NCBI RefSeq assembly: GCF_001667075.1
Contig: NZ_LZIL01000051.1
Span: forward strand, 1 to 64,000
Direction: 5' to 3'
DNA: 64,000 nt
From: Mycobacterium sp. 852014-52450_SCH5900713
GTDB lineage: Bacteria > Actinomycetota > Actinomycetes > Mycobacteriales > Mycobacteriaceae
The notes under the pieces are model-generated. The model worked only from the letters and a program-made list of their open reading frames with translations. It was not told the origin of the DNA and made no database searches. A program made the position numbers and the translations under genes. Shown here piece by piece: positions 37,233 to 45,635 of the stretch. Positions within the stretch are counted from its first letter, which is position 1, and the number at the start of each line of letters is the position of its first letter.

Positions 37233-37724
37233 TTATCGGTCCACGCGCGCCGACGACAGCAACGAGCGGACGGGCTCGGGGATCTCGATCGGCTTGCGAC
37301 TGGACCTGTCGACGTAGACGTGCACCCAATGGCCGAGCGCGGTGACGGGCTGCGCCTGCTCTGCGTGCGCCGCCCGGAACACGCCGAGCCGGTACGTGAC
37401 GCTACTGCGGCCCAGCCTGGTCACCGCCAGGCCCACCGCGAGGTCTTCGGGGAAATGCAGTTCCGAGTAGTACCGGCAGCCCGACTCGGCGACGATGCCC
37501 AGCGCGGGGGTGGTGAGCGGGTCCAGCCCGGTGCTGGTGTTGATCCAGGCGTTGATGGCGGTGTCGAACAACTGGTAGTACACCGCGTTGTTGAGGTGGC
37601 CGAACATGTCGTTGTCGGCCCACCGGGTTCCGACCGGCCACAGCACGGGGAAGTCGTCACTGGTGAGCCCGTCCGGTGCCGGCGGTACCACCGGAGCCGG
37701 CGAGGCCGGGGGTTCCGAAGCCAT
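37233..37724 (-). CDS. Hotdog-fold thioesterase (4HBT type, Rv0163-like)
   Basis: The 163-residue product has the 4-hydroxybenzoyl-CoA thioesterase signature TRWADNDMFGHLNNAVYYQ (about 33-51), including the catalytic Asp and a His-Asn. It probably hydrolyses acyl-CoA; the substrate is unknown. The ATG at 37724 lies only 14 nt from the divergent adhE1 ATG, so either promoters overlap coding DNA or the mRNA is leaderless. A GTG at 37691 would give about 152 residues, near the length of Rv0163. Confidence 0.85.
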   Translation of the reverse strand: MASEPPASPAPVVPPAPDGLTSDDFPVLWPVGTRWADNDMFGHLNNAVYYQLFDTAINAWINTSTGLDPLTTPALGIVAESGCRYYSELHFPEDLAVGLAVTRLGRSSVTYRLGVFRAAHAEQAQPVTALGHWVHVYVDRSSRKPIEIPEPVRSLLSSARVDR

Positions 37725-37738
37725 GGTTGTATTCCAGC

Positions 37739-38848
37739 ATGGTTCAGATTCGGGGGGCCGTGCTGGACCGGGTCGGTCTCGCTCGCCCGTACGCCGATTC
37801 CCGGCCGATTCGAGTTGTCGATCTGGAGCTGGACCCGCCGGGCAGCGACGAGCTGATGATCCGCATCGAGGCGGCCGGGGTGTGCCACTCCGACCTGTCG
37901 GTGGTCGACGGCAACCGGGTGCGGCCGGTGCCGATGCTGCTCGGTCACGAGGCGGCCGGAATCGTCGAGCGGGTTGGTGATGGCGTGTCCGACCTCGCCA
38001 TCGGTCAGCGGGTGGTGCTGGTGTTCCTGCCGCGGTGCGGTCATTGCGCGGCCTGCGCGACCGAGGGCCTGACCCCCTGCGAGCCGGGCAGCGCGGCCAA
38101 CGCCGCGGGGACCCTGCTGGACGGCGACATCCGGCTCCACCACGCCGGTCACCGGGTGTATCACCACCTCGGGGTATCCGGATTTGCGACGCATGCGGTG
38201 GTCAACCGGGCCAGTGTGGTGCCGGTGCCGCCGGACGTGCCGCCCGAAGTCGCCGCGCTGCTGGGGTGCGCCGTGCTGACGGGTGGGGGCGCCGTGCTCA
38301 ACGTCGGCAATCCGCAGCCGGGCCAGACAGTCGCCGTTGTAGGCCTGGGCGGTGTCGGCATGGCGGCGGTGCTCACCGCGCTCACCTATGACGGCGTGCG
38401 CGTCGTCGCCGTCGACCAATTGCCCGACAAGCTGACCACCGCCCGCGCCCTGGGCGCGCACGAAGCGTACACGCCGCAGCAGGCTGCCGACGCTCGGGTG
38501 AAGGCCGCCGTGGTTGTCGAGGCCGTCGGTCATCCCGCCGCACTCGAGACGGCCATCGCGCTGACCGCGCCGGGTGGCCGCACCATCACCGTCGGACTGC
38601 CGCCGCCGGATGCACGAATCACCGTGTCCCCGTTAGGGTTTGTGGCCGAGGGCCGGTCGCTGATCGGCAGTTACCTGGGTTCGGCGGTGCCCAGCCGCGA
38701 CATCCCGCGGTTCGTCGCACTCTGGCAAGCGGGCCGGCTGCCGGTGGAATCACTGGTGTCGTCGTCGATCCGGTTGGATGAGATCAACGAGGCGATGGAC
38801 AAGCTGGCCGACGGTACCGCCGTGCGGCAGCTCATCAGGTTCGACTAG
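37739..38848 (+). CDS. Zinc-type alcohol dehydrogenase AdhE1 (Rv0162c-like)
   Basis: The product is a 369-residue medium-chain, zinc-dependent dehydrogenase. The catalytic zinc site is Cys-His-Ser-Asp (GVCHSD) and GHE, the structural zinc site is the four-cysteine loop CGHCAACATEGLTPC, and the coenzyme fold is GLGGVG. This long form resembles mycothiol/formaldehyde-type and class III-like alcohol dehydrogenases; the physiological alcohol is unknown. It is the last gene shared with M. tuberculosis before the accessory island. Confidence 0.9.
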   Translation: MVQIRGAVLDRVGLARPYADSRPIRVVDLELDPPGSDELMIRIEAAGVCHSDLSVVDGNRVRPVPMLLGHEAAGIVERVGDGVSDLAIGQRVVLVFLPRCGHCAACATEGLTPCEPGSAANAAGTLLDGDIRLHHAGHRVYHHLGVSGFATHAVVNRASVVPVPPDVPPEVAALLGCAVLTGGGAVLNVGNPQPGQTVAVVGLGGVGMAAVLTALTYDGVRVVAVDQLPDKLTTARALGAHEAYTPQQAADARVKAAVVVEAVGHPAALETAIALTAPGGRTITVGLPPPDARITVSPLGFVAEGRSLIGSYLGSAVPSRDIPRFVALWQAGRLPVESLVSSSIRLDEINEAMDKLADGTAVRQLIRFD

Positions 38849-38851
38849 CCG

Positions 38852-40045
38852 CTACCTCGGGTGCAGGGGCGCGACGGGTTCCACCGCCGCGTCCGGAAGG
38901 CGGTGCTCTTCGATGTATTCCCAACGGATTTCGTAGCCCAGCCCGGGAGCCGGCGGTATCTCGACGAACCCGTCCGGGGTGAGCGGATCGCAGGGCGAGT
39001 TCAGATACGGCGGCGCGGCGTCGTAGCGAGCGCCTGGCCCGAGCAGGCCGCGCTCGTAGTACTCGCAGACGTCTTCGCTGGTGGCGCCGAGCACCTGCAG
39101 GTTGCCGAAGCCGCTCATATGCAGCTCGCACCGCATGCCGACCGCCTCGCACATCCCCGCCAGCTTCATCACGCCGGTAATGCCTCCGCGCAGCACGTCG
39201 ATGCGGCTGATGTCGGAGGCATGGCGCAGGATCCAATCCGCCCGGGTGTAGATGCCGCCCTCGGCGATCTCGGGAGAGCAGATCGGGATGTCGAGTTCGT
39301 CGCCGAGTCGCCGGTAGGCCTCAACCCGGTACTCCGGCATCGGGTGCTCGTACCAGTAGAAACCCAGCCGCTGCAGCTCGCGGCCGACCCGCAGCGCGTC
39401 CTCGTGGGTGTGGTAGGTGCCCCAGGGGTCGAACATCAGCACCATCTCGTCGCCCACCGCTGCCCGAACCTCGCGGCACACCCGCATGTCCCAGTCGACG
39501 TAGGACGGCCGCGGCAGGGCGAACTGGCCTGTCGCGGGATTCCAGTAGTGGTAGGGGTGAATCTTGTAGGCGCCGTAGCCCTGACGCTTGCAATCGACGG
39601 CGTGGGCGGCGTAGTCGTCGGGCGATCCGAGATTGTTGAAACTGCTGGCATAGGCCTTCACCCGGTCCCGCGCCCCGCCGAGCAGTTTGTGCACCGGCAA
39701 CCCGGTAACCCGGCCGGCCAGATCCCACAGGGCCAGATCGATTACACTGCAGACGTTTTCGGGGAGCTTCGCGGCCCACAGTTGGCGCCAGATCTCCGCC
39801 CTGTCGAACGGGTCCTGGCCGGCGAGCAGCGGGCTGAGGAATCGGGTGATCAGCGCCTGATCCCCGGGGAGCAGGCCGTCCTGGTCGCCATGGAAGTGAC
39901 CGCCGAAGTAGTAGCCCTCGATCCCCTCGTCGGTGAGCACCTTGGTCACGGTCTGCACCACGCGATAGTCGGTCATCAGCTGGCCGAACGAGATTCGATC
40001 GACGAACGTCTCGAACGGCACCACCTCGAGGCCGGTGATCTTCAT
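38852..40045 (-). CDS. Enolase-superfamily (mandelate racemase/muconate cycloisomerase) enzyme
   Basis: The product has 397 residues: an N-terminal capping domain (about 1-125) and a TIM barrel. Barrel residues are visible: Lys161-x-His163 (YKIHPYH), metal ligands Asp206 (FDPWGT), Glu233 (WYEHPMPE) and Glu259 (CSPE), and a late His in CELHMSG. Superfamily members abstract the alpha-proton of a carboxylate; acid-sugar dehydratases and racemases are typical, and the specific reaction cannot be assigned. It ends the minus-strand P450 operon, 86 bp after the SDR, and is convergent with adhE1 (stop codons 3 nt apart). Confidence 0.85.
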   Translation of the reverse strand: MKITGLEVVPFETFVDRISFGQLMTDYRVVQTVTKVLTDEGIEGYYFGGHFHGDQDGLLPGDQALITRFLSPLLAGQDPFDRAEIWRQLWAAKLPENVCSVIDLALWDLAGRVTGLPVHKLLGGARDRVKAYASSFNNLGSPDDYAAHAVDCKRQGYGAYKIHPYHYWNPATGQFALPRPSYVDWDMRVCREVRAAVGDEMVLMFDPWGTYHTHEDALRVGRELQRLGFYWYEHPMPEYRVEAYRRLGDELDIPICSPEIAEGGIYTRADWILRHASDISRIDVLRGGITGVMKLAGMCEAVGMRCELHMSGFGNLQVLGATSEDVCEYYERGLLGPGARYDAAPPYLNSPCDPLTPDGFVEIPPAPGLGYEIRWEYIEEHRLPDAAVEPVAPLHPR

Positions 40046-40131
40046 GGCAGCACATTCTGCCGATGGCCCGGGCGCTCAGAGTAGAGCCGAAGGTCCCGCG
40101 CCCGTCGCGTCCAGTGCTCCGTCGAATTCGG

Positions 40132-40860
40132 TCATCGGATCTGCACGCATTGGCCACCGTCGACGACCAGTTCGGAACCGGTGATGAACGACGCCTCGCC
40201 GGAGACCAGGAACGCGACGGCGTCGGCGATCTCGCGCGGTTGTCCGATCCGCCCGAAGGCCGACGACGCGGCGAGTCGCAGTTGCGTGGCGTCATCGAGC
40301 ATCGGGGTGGCGATCGGTCCGGGGAACACGGCGTTGACCCGGATGCCGAAGGGCGCGAGTTCGGCGGCGGCGTTCTGGGTCAGGCCGCGAAGCGCCCACT
40401 TCGCCGAGCTGTATGCGGCGTGATGCGGGAAGGGGCGGATGGCTCCGGTGCTGCAGATGTTGACGATGGCGGCCTGCTGCGCCGCACGCAGGTGCTCCAG
40501 CGTCGCCTGAATGCCCAGGAAAGCGCCGAAACAATTGACCCGCCAGGAATTCTCGAACCCGCCGGCGGTCTCGTCGGCCAACGAGGCACGGTGCAGCACG
40601 CCGGCGTTGTTGACCAGCGTGGTCAGCGCCCCGAACCTGCCGATCACGGTGCGCACGGCCGACTCCCACAGCGATTCGGAGGTGACGTCGAGCTCGATCG
40701 CGATCACCCCGTCATCGCCCAATTCATCGACCAAGGCGGTCAGCTCGTGGGCTCGCCGATCACAGGCGGCCACCGAATAGCCTTCCACGCGTAGCCGTTT
40801 GGCGATCGCCCAACCCTGGCCGCCGGCGGCGCCGGTCACCAGTGCGACGCGTTGATTCAT
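40132..40860 (-). CDS. Short-chain dehydrogenase/reductase of the P450 operon
   Basis: This 242-residue classical SDR has the cofactor motif TGAAGGQG (about 8-15), NNAG (about 82-85), the catalytic Ser and YSSAK pair (Tyr about 148), and the family C-terminal GSELVVDGG. It oxidises or reduces a hydroxyl/carbonyl with NAD(P). I use the ATG at 40860, overlapping the stop of the NTF2-like gene (ATGA); a longer frame to 40935 is spurious. It is probably one redox step of the island's pathway. Confidence 0.88.
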   Translation of the reverse strand: MNQRVALVTGAAGGQGWAIAKRLRVEGYSVAACDRRAHELTALVDELGDDGVIAIELDVTSESLWESAVRTVIGRFGALTTLVNNAGVLHRASLADETAGGFENSWRVNCFGAFLGIQATLEHLRAAQQAAIVNICSTGAIRPFPHHAAYSSAKWALRGLTQNAAAELAPFGIRVNAVFPGPIATPMLDDATQLRLAASSAFGRIGQPREIADAVAFLVSGEASFITGSELVVDGGQCVQIR

Positions 40861-41255
40861 GATGACGTGACCTCGGGGCTGTCGGACAGGCCGTGGCTGG
40901 TGACGAACTGGCACCTCCGACGCCGGAAACGCCAACGCCCGTCGCTGCGGACCAGTTGGTCGTCGTACAGGGCGGGGCGCAGGTGCAGGTCACCCGCCCG
41001 GACGAACAGCACCTGCGACCGGGCCGTCGCGGTGTCGTCGTCGATGTGAATCCGGGAGACCCCGGTCAGGTGCAGCCCCCGCGGGGCATCCCGGAACATC
41101 CGCCCGATGCCGTCGTGCCCGGCGAAGGTCCGCCCGTAGACCAGGAATTCGGCGTCCGGGGTGAACAGCGCCAGGCACCCGTCGACGTCGCCCGCGTCGA
41201 GTGTGAGGGCGTAATCGGCGATCAACTCGCGGATCGCGGTCTGATCGTCGCTCAT
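40857..41255 (-). CDS. SnoaL/NTF2-like small protein
   Basis: The 132-residue alpha+beta barrel-type protein begins with DDQTAIRELIADYALTLDAGD, then LFTPDAEF and GHDGIGRMF, all typical of SnoaL_4/NTF2-like proteins. Relatives are dehydratases, isomerases or ring-hydroxylating dioxygenase beta subunits. The FRRRRCQFVT end is common in the last. No partner alpha subunit is present nearby, so an isomerase or hydratase role is more likely. It overlaps both neighbours by 4 nt. Confidence 0.8.
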   Translation of the reverse strand: MSDDQTAIRELIADYALTLDAGDVDGCLALFTPDAEFLVYGRTFAGHDGIGRMFRDAPRGLHLTGVSRIHIDDDTATARSQVLFVRAGDLHLRPALYDDQLVRSDGRWRFRRRRCQFVTSHGLSDSPEVTSS

Positions 41256-42013
41256 GGTTCGGTCGCCTCACGCAGGTGCTCGGCGGCTCCCCGGCGCAGC
41301 GCGTGCGATTCGGCAGTCAGGGTGATCATCGAAAGCCCCAGCTTCGCCATGGCGCGGCCCGTCGTGCCGTCCCCGGCGTGAATGCCGGTCACCAATCCGG
41401 CGCCGGTGGCCGCTCGGTGGATTCGCACGATGGCATCGAGGACGGCCGGATCCTTCGTCGCGCCGACCACGCCCACGCCCAGCGAGAGCGCCAGATCGGC
41501 GGGGCCGACGTAGAGCCCGGCGAGCCCGTCGACGGCGCAGATGTCGTCCAGGCCGGCCAGCGCCGCGGCCGTCTCGATCATCGCGAACACGCTGACCCGG
41601 GATTCCAGCGCGGCGGTGTCACGGCCAAGGCCGGCGCGCAACGGGCCGAAGCTGCGGATGCCCGCGGGCTGGTAGCGGGTGGCGGCCACCGCCGCGGCGG
41701 CCTGGTCCGCCGACTCGATCATCGCGATGACGACGGCGTCGGCGCCGGCGTCCAACACTCGCCCGATCGGTGCCGCGTCGGCGTTGGGCAGCCGCACCAG
41801 GGTGCCGATCGGCAGGTGTTCGGTCCGGCGCAGCATCCCGGCGATGTCGGCGTCGTCGAGGTAGCCGTGCTGGGCGTCGAAACCCACGTAGTCGTAACCG
41901 GCACCGGCGAATTCCTCCGGGCCGAGCAACGTCGGCCCGGTGATCCAGCCGCCCCATATCGGGCCGCCGCGGTTCAGTGCCCGCTGCAACGCGCTCTGCG
42001 AGTTGTCGGTCAT
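41252..42013 (-). CDS. HpcH/HpaI-family aldolase
   Basis: This is a 253-residue TIM-barrel class II (metal-dependent) aldolase of the HpcH/HpaI family, which cleaves 4-hydroxy-2-oxo-acids to pyruvate and an aldehyde. Motifs are GFDAQHG (His49, catalytic), IETAAALAGLDDI, YVGPADLALSLG, and a Glu metal ligand in AMIET. The ATG at 42013 and both ends overlap neighbouring genes by 4 nt. The aldolase is the most informative sign that this operon breaks a carbon skeleton to a central metabolite. Confidence 0.88.
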   Translation of the reverse strand: MTDNSQSALQRALNRGGPIWGGWITGPTLLGPEEFAGAGYDYVGFDAQHGYLDDADIAGMLRRTEHLPIGTLVRLPNADAAPIGRVLDAGADAVVIAMIESADQAAAAVAATRYQPAGIRSFGPLRAGLGRDTAALESRVSVFAMIETAAALAGLDDICAVDGLAGLYVGPADLALSLGVGVVGATKDPAVLDAIVRIHRAATGAGLVTGIHAGDGTTGRAMAKLGLSMITLTAESHALRRGAAEHLREATEP

Positions 42014-42978
42014 TCCGCGATCGCGATCTTGATGCGCTCGGGAACCGGACGGCAGGCCAACTCGAAGGCGCCCTGGACGTCGTCGATGCCGAACGTGTGG
42101 GTCAGGTAGGTGGCGAGGAGCTCGGGGTGTTCGGCGGCGTACTTGCCCGCGAGCTCGAGCATCCGCCGCCGATCCAGTGTCACACCGGATTTCAGCGTCA
42201 GGTTGTTGCGCAGCATGGCGCGCATGTTGATGGGATAGGCGTCGTCGTCGGCGACGCCGAAGTAGAAGACGGTGCCGCCGGGCGCGGTCGCGTCGATGGC
42301 GTGGCCCAGCGTGGCGACCTGGTGACCGACGGCCTCGATGACGATGTCGGCGCGGTCGCCGGCGGCGAGTTGGCTCACCCACCGGTCACTGGTGGCGCGC
42401 ACCGGGTCGTCGACGCCGAATGCGGTTGCCACGCTTGACCGGTCGACGGGATCGACCCCGGTGACGCGCCGGGCGCCGGCCGCCTTGGCCACATAGGAGA
42501 ACAGCAGGCCGATGGAGCCCTGGCCGATGATCGCCACATGCCTGCCGGCGAGATCCGGCAGCTGCTCGCAGGCGTAGAGGACGCACGCCAGCGGTTGCAG
42601 GCCGACCGCCTGCGCCGGGGTCAGCGCCGGGTCGTACGGCGCCAGGCCGTCGCCGTTGCTGACCACGCGTTCCATCATGCCGTCGAACCCGGATGCCCAG
42701 CCGACCACGAGGTCGCCGGGACGGTGCTCGGGGTGCCGGCTGGCGATCACCTCGCCGGCGACTTCGTGGATCGGGAAGCCGACCTTTTCGGCCGCGCTGG
42801 TCCCGTCGTCGCCCGGAATGCGCCCGCGGGCACCGCGAAAGGCGGGCAGATCGCTGCCGCACACGCCGGCGGCCGTGAACCGCAGCAGGACCTCGGCGTC
42901 GGCGAGGCACTCGGGCGTCTTCTCTGGGATCGTTGTCCGCTCGAACAGGTAGGGGGCGACGATCCGGTAGGACCACAC
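42010..42978 (-). CDS. Zinc-type (MDR) alcohol dehydrogenase-like protein
   Basis: This 322-residue medium-chain dehydrogenase has GVCGSDLPAF (catalytic Cys), HEVAGEV, and the coenzyme motif GQGSIG followed by an acidic GVDP, suggesting NAD. The structural zinc cysteine loop is missing, unlike in adhE1. GTG at 42978 has GGAGG about 7 nt upstream, and it overlaps both the P450 end region and the aldolase start. It probably oxidises the alcohol made by the neighbouring P450. Confidence 0.85.
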   Translation of the reverse strand: MWSYRIVAPYLFERTTIPEKTPECLADAEVLLRFTAAGVCGSDLPAFRGARGRIPGDDGTSAAEKVGFPIHEVAGEVIASRHPEHRPGDLVVGWASGFDGMMERVVSNGDGLAPYDPALTPAQAVGLQPLACVLYACEQLPDLAGRHVAIIGQGSIGLLFSYVAKAAGARRVTGVDPVDRSSVATAFGVDDPVRATSDRWVSQLAAGDRADIVIEAVGHQVATLGHAIDATAPGGTVFYFGVADDDAYPINMRAMLRNNLTLKSGVTLDRRRMLELAGKYAAEHPELLATYLTHTFGIDDVQGAFELACRPVPERIKIAIAE

Positions 42979-42979
42979 G

Positions 42980-44209
42980 TCATACCTCCACCGGGATGTT
43001 GTTCCATCCCCATTGAAAGCTGGAGGGCAGCCGCTTGGCGGCCTCGGCCTGGATCGCGTAGTCGGGCACCCGGCGCAGCCATTCCCCCAGCAGCACATCG
43101 ACTTCCAGCCGGGCTAGGTGGTAGCCGATGCAGAAATGTTGACCGCGGCCGAAGGCCAGGGACCGGCGGATGGGCCTGTCCCAGACGAATTCGTCGGGTT
43201 CGGGGTATTCCCGCTCGTCGCGGTTGGCCGAGGCGAGCAGGGTGATGACGCGCTGTCCGGGCCGGATGGTCTCGCCGTGAATGGTGAAGGGCTTCCGCGC
43301 GGTTCGGGCGAACCATTGCGCCGGCGCACAGAACCGGATCATCTCCTCCCGCGTGATCGGCACGTTGTTGCCGGGGTCGGCGCGCACCGCGGCGAGCTGG
43401 TCGGGTCGCTGGTTGAGCTCCCATAGTCCGTGGGCGACGATCTTGGGCACCGTCTCGGTGCCTCCGATGAAGATGCAGAGCATCTGGGTCGCGACTTCCA
43501 GGTCGTCGAGCGGGCTGCCGTCGGGCAGGCGGTAGCCGAGCAGGCCGTCCACGACCGCAAGCGGCCCCCCGGACCGGTCGGCGCGGCGGCGCTGAACCAC
43601 CGGTAGCAGGTATTGGAAATAGTTGGGCCGCGCTTCGGCGGTGTCCACCCCGACGCCGGGCTCGGCCAGACTGCCGGCGTTGACCGCGGCGAGCACCTCG
43701 GGCGCGAGATCGGTTGAAATGCCCAGCAATTCGCATACGACGGATGCCACGACGATGCCGCCGTAGTCCTGGGTCAGGTCGAACGAACCGCGGGGCAGCA
43801 GCTCATCGAGGCGTTCGTTGGCCAGCTCGCGGATTCTGGCCTCCCAGCCGGTGACCGCCCTGGGGCGCAGCGGCTGGGAATGCGCGCGCCGGATCTCCGC
43901 GTACAGATCCGTGTCGAACACCGCGTGGAACGGCAGGGGGTGCAGGGGCGGGTCGTCGACCGGGCCGGTGTTGTGCTTGGCCAGGACGGCCGCCGCCGGC
44001 AGCGTCCCTTCCGACGCGACGAACGTGCCGTCGTTGACCTCCAGCACCTGCCAGATGTCCTCGAAGCGGGACAGCGCGTAGGTGTCCCACTGCGGCATGT
44101 AGTAGACGGGATGGTGGTCACGCAGGATTCGGTAGTACGGCAGCGGATTCGCCATCACCTGCGCGTCGAAGGGGTCGTAGGCGAAGTGCACGGCCTCTTG
44201 CTGCCGCAT
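42980..44209 (-). CDS. Cytochrome P450
   Basis: This 409-residue class I bacterial P450 has the heme loop FGRGQHFCIG with Cys360, the I-helix IGGTETV (about 248-254; a Gly-Gly-Thr-Glu-Thr oxygen groove), and ExxR at Glu289-Arg292. It would hydroxylate a hydrophobic substrate, needing a ferredoxin and reductase that are not encoded in this window. The ATG at 44209 overlaps the previous gene's stop by 1 nt. A long upstream in-frame extension is ignored. CYP family assignment is not possible by eye. Confidence 0.92.
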   Translation of the reverse strand: MRQQEAVHFAYDPFDAQVMANPLPYYRILRDHHPVYYMPQWDTYALSRFEDIWQVLEVNDGTFVASEGTLPAAAVLAKHNTGPVDDPPLHPLPFHAVFDTDLYAEIRRAHSQPLRPRAVTGWEARIRELANERLDELLPRGSFDLTQDYGGIVVASVVCELLGISTDLAPEVLAAVNAGSLAEPGVGVDTAEARPNYFQYLLPVVQRRRADRSGGPLAVVDGLLGYRLPDGSPLDDLEVATQMLCIFIGGTETVPKIVAHGLWELNQRPDQLAAVRADPGNNVPITREEMIRFCAPAQWFARTARKPFTIHGETIRPGQRVITLLASANRDEREYPEPDEFVWDRPIRRSLAFGRGQHFCIGYHLARLEVDVLLGEWLRRVPDYAIQAEAAKRLPSSFQWGWNNIPVEV

Positions 44210-44913
44210 CACTGCAGCGGCGAGGGCGGTAGGGCCTGCAGGATCGAATCCTCCCAGCCGTCGCGCAGGGCGGGCGCCACGCTCATCCAGGTGACGATCT
44301 CGGCGGGCGGGCTCTCCTTCCACGAAGGGTAATGGTTGGCGAAGCATTCCCAGCCGCCGTCCAGTGCCCAGTAGTGGATGACCTCGTTGTAGCGGAAGGT
44401 CGTGGTGAACGAGCCCAGCCAGCGCTTGCCGGCGCGTTCCGACCATGGGACGTAGAGCCGCTCCAGTTCGCGGATGTAGTCGTCTTGACGCCCCGGCTTG
44501 GTTTGCATGATCTCCTGGATCACCAGCGGCGCAGCGAAATTGGCTTCCCGCAGCTGGGCAAGAGTCCTGTTGCTGGGGCCGGGGTACATGATTCGGCCCT
44601 CCCCCGTGGCGCCGATGTCGGCCAGAAAGGCGGACCATTTGCCGGCCGCGGCCTCGTGACTGCCGCCGCGGGCCTGGGCGGCCCCGATCCGCGCATAGTC
44701 GGCGAACCCGTCGATCTCCCAGATGACCGTCACCTGCGGCCAGTGGCCGTTGTAGGGCGTGGTCTCCCAGATCGCGAACAGCCGGGCGCCGATCTCTTCC
44801 ATCATGGGCCGGTAGGTGTCGGCGAACACCTCGGTGAAGCGGTCGCTTCGCCCGGAGCCGAGCGAAATGGTCTCGTGCAGGTAGAGCAGCGTGTGGCGGT
44901 AGTACTTCTTCAT
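44209..44913 (-). CDS. Duplicated dimeric alpha/beta-barrel-like protein of unknown function
   Basis: The product has 234 residues. The two halves look like internal repeats: about 5-78 (HETISLGSGRSDRFTEVF, with YRPMMEEIGARL, then VTVIWEIDGFADYA) and about 132-200 (QEIMQTKPGRQDDYIREL, with YVPWSERAGKRW, then VIHYWALDGGWECFA). This is the pattern of fused ferredoxin-like domains of the NIPSNAP/dimeric alpha-beta-barrel type, which often bind or modify small hydrophobic ligands. The exact function is unknown. It overlaps both neighbours in the P450 operon. Confidence 0.75.
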   Translation of the reverse strand: MKKYYRHTLLYLHETISLGSGRSDRFTEVFADTYRPMMEEIGARLFAIWETTPYNGHWPQVTVIWEIDGFADYARIGAAQARGGSHEAAAGKWSAFLADIGATGEGRIMYPGPSNRTLAQLREANFAAPLVIQEIMQTKPGRQDDYIRELERLYVPWSERAGKRWLGSFTTTFRYNEVIHYWALDGGWECFANHYPSWKESPPAEIVTWMSVAPALRDGWEDSILQALPPSPLQ

Positions 44914-45506
44914 CGGTCGAGCCGGATCAGCCCCGAGTCGTCGCGCCCACAGGTCGCCAAATCGCAGAACAATGTTTCCGTGGAATAGACTGCGGGGCAG
45001 TCACTTCCGGCTGCCGCCAGCGCGTGGCCCTTGAACCTTCGCGCGGCCGCACTGAGCGAGTACTGCGCCCTGGCCACCTCGCGGTCCACGCGCAGGGGCC
45101 ACCCGGAAGGCGCCTGGCCCCACAACGCGACTTCGGTCAACCGGTCGTCGAGCGACGCGAGCACCTTGTCACGCACGCGCGCATCCGCGGTGAACGCCTC
45201 GGCGCTCACCGCCAGGCTCTCGCTCGCCGAGCCGGGGCCCGTCGCGGTGAGCCACTCCTCGAGATCGCGCGCCTGCAGGCCGAGGATCCGCAGCGAGCGG
45301 GCGTCGCCGTCATTCGGCAGCAGCACCGTCACCTGCCAGCCGGCCATCGCCCGGTCGTAGAGCCAACCTCCGGCCGATTCGACGACGTCCAGGGCGCTCA
45401 CCGCAATGACGTCGAGCCGATAGCGCAGACATTCCCGGTCGGCACGGCTCGCCCGGGCGGCGCGGACCCGGCTGCCTTCCCTGATGTCGAACGTTGACGT
45501 GACCAT
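44910..45506 (-). CDS. Unknown protein, first gene of the P450 operon
   Basis: I do not recognise this 198-residue protein. There is no signal peptide, membrane helix or known catalytic motif; the middle (LYDRAMAGWQVTVLLPNDGD) looks like a small alpha/beta fold, and Cys residues cluster near the C-terminus (CPAVYSTETLFCDLATC). It starts with ATG at 45506 and is preceded by a conserved intergenic motif (45597-45622). Its 4-nt overlap with the duplicated-barrel gene makes it the first of eight co-directional genes. Confidence 0.7.
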   Translation of the reverse strand: MVTSTFDIREGSRVRAARASRADRECLRYRLDVIAVSALDVVESAGGWLYDRAMAGWQVTVLLPNDGDARSLRILGLQARDLEEWLTATGPGSASESLAVSAEAFTADARVRDKVLASLDDRLTEVALWGQAPSGWPLRVDREVARAQYSLSAAARRFKGHALAAAGSDCPAVYSTETLFCDLATCGRDDSGLIRLDR

Positions 45507-45596
45507 TCAATCCGTTCCTCACCGCCGCACGTGCATCGGCGTTACCGCAACGCTTGTTCTGGGCTGGGGCCGCCTGAGGCGACTTACCGGACAGCG

Positions 45597-45622
45597 TGAC
45601 ACTTGAGGACATATTTGTAAAG
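45597..45622. promoter_or_regulatory. Conserved TGACACT-N10-TTTGTAAAG motif, site A
   Basis: TGACACT (45597-45603) and TTTGTAAAG (45614-45622) are separated by exactly 10 bases. The site lies 90 bp upstream of the minus-strand P450 operon (start 45506), in the 129-bp gap after the CoA-transferase gene. The same two blocks with the same spacing occur at sites B and C. With site B it also shares the longer ACAGCGTGACACT. The imperfect dyad (T-x-ACA / TGT-x-A) suggests a dimeric repressor site. Confidence 0.7.
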
Positions 45623-45635
45623 GTGCGACCGGTGG

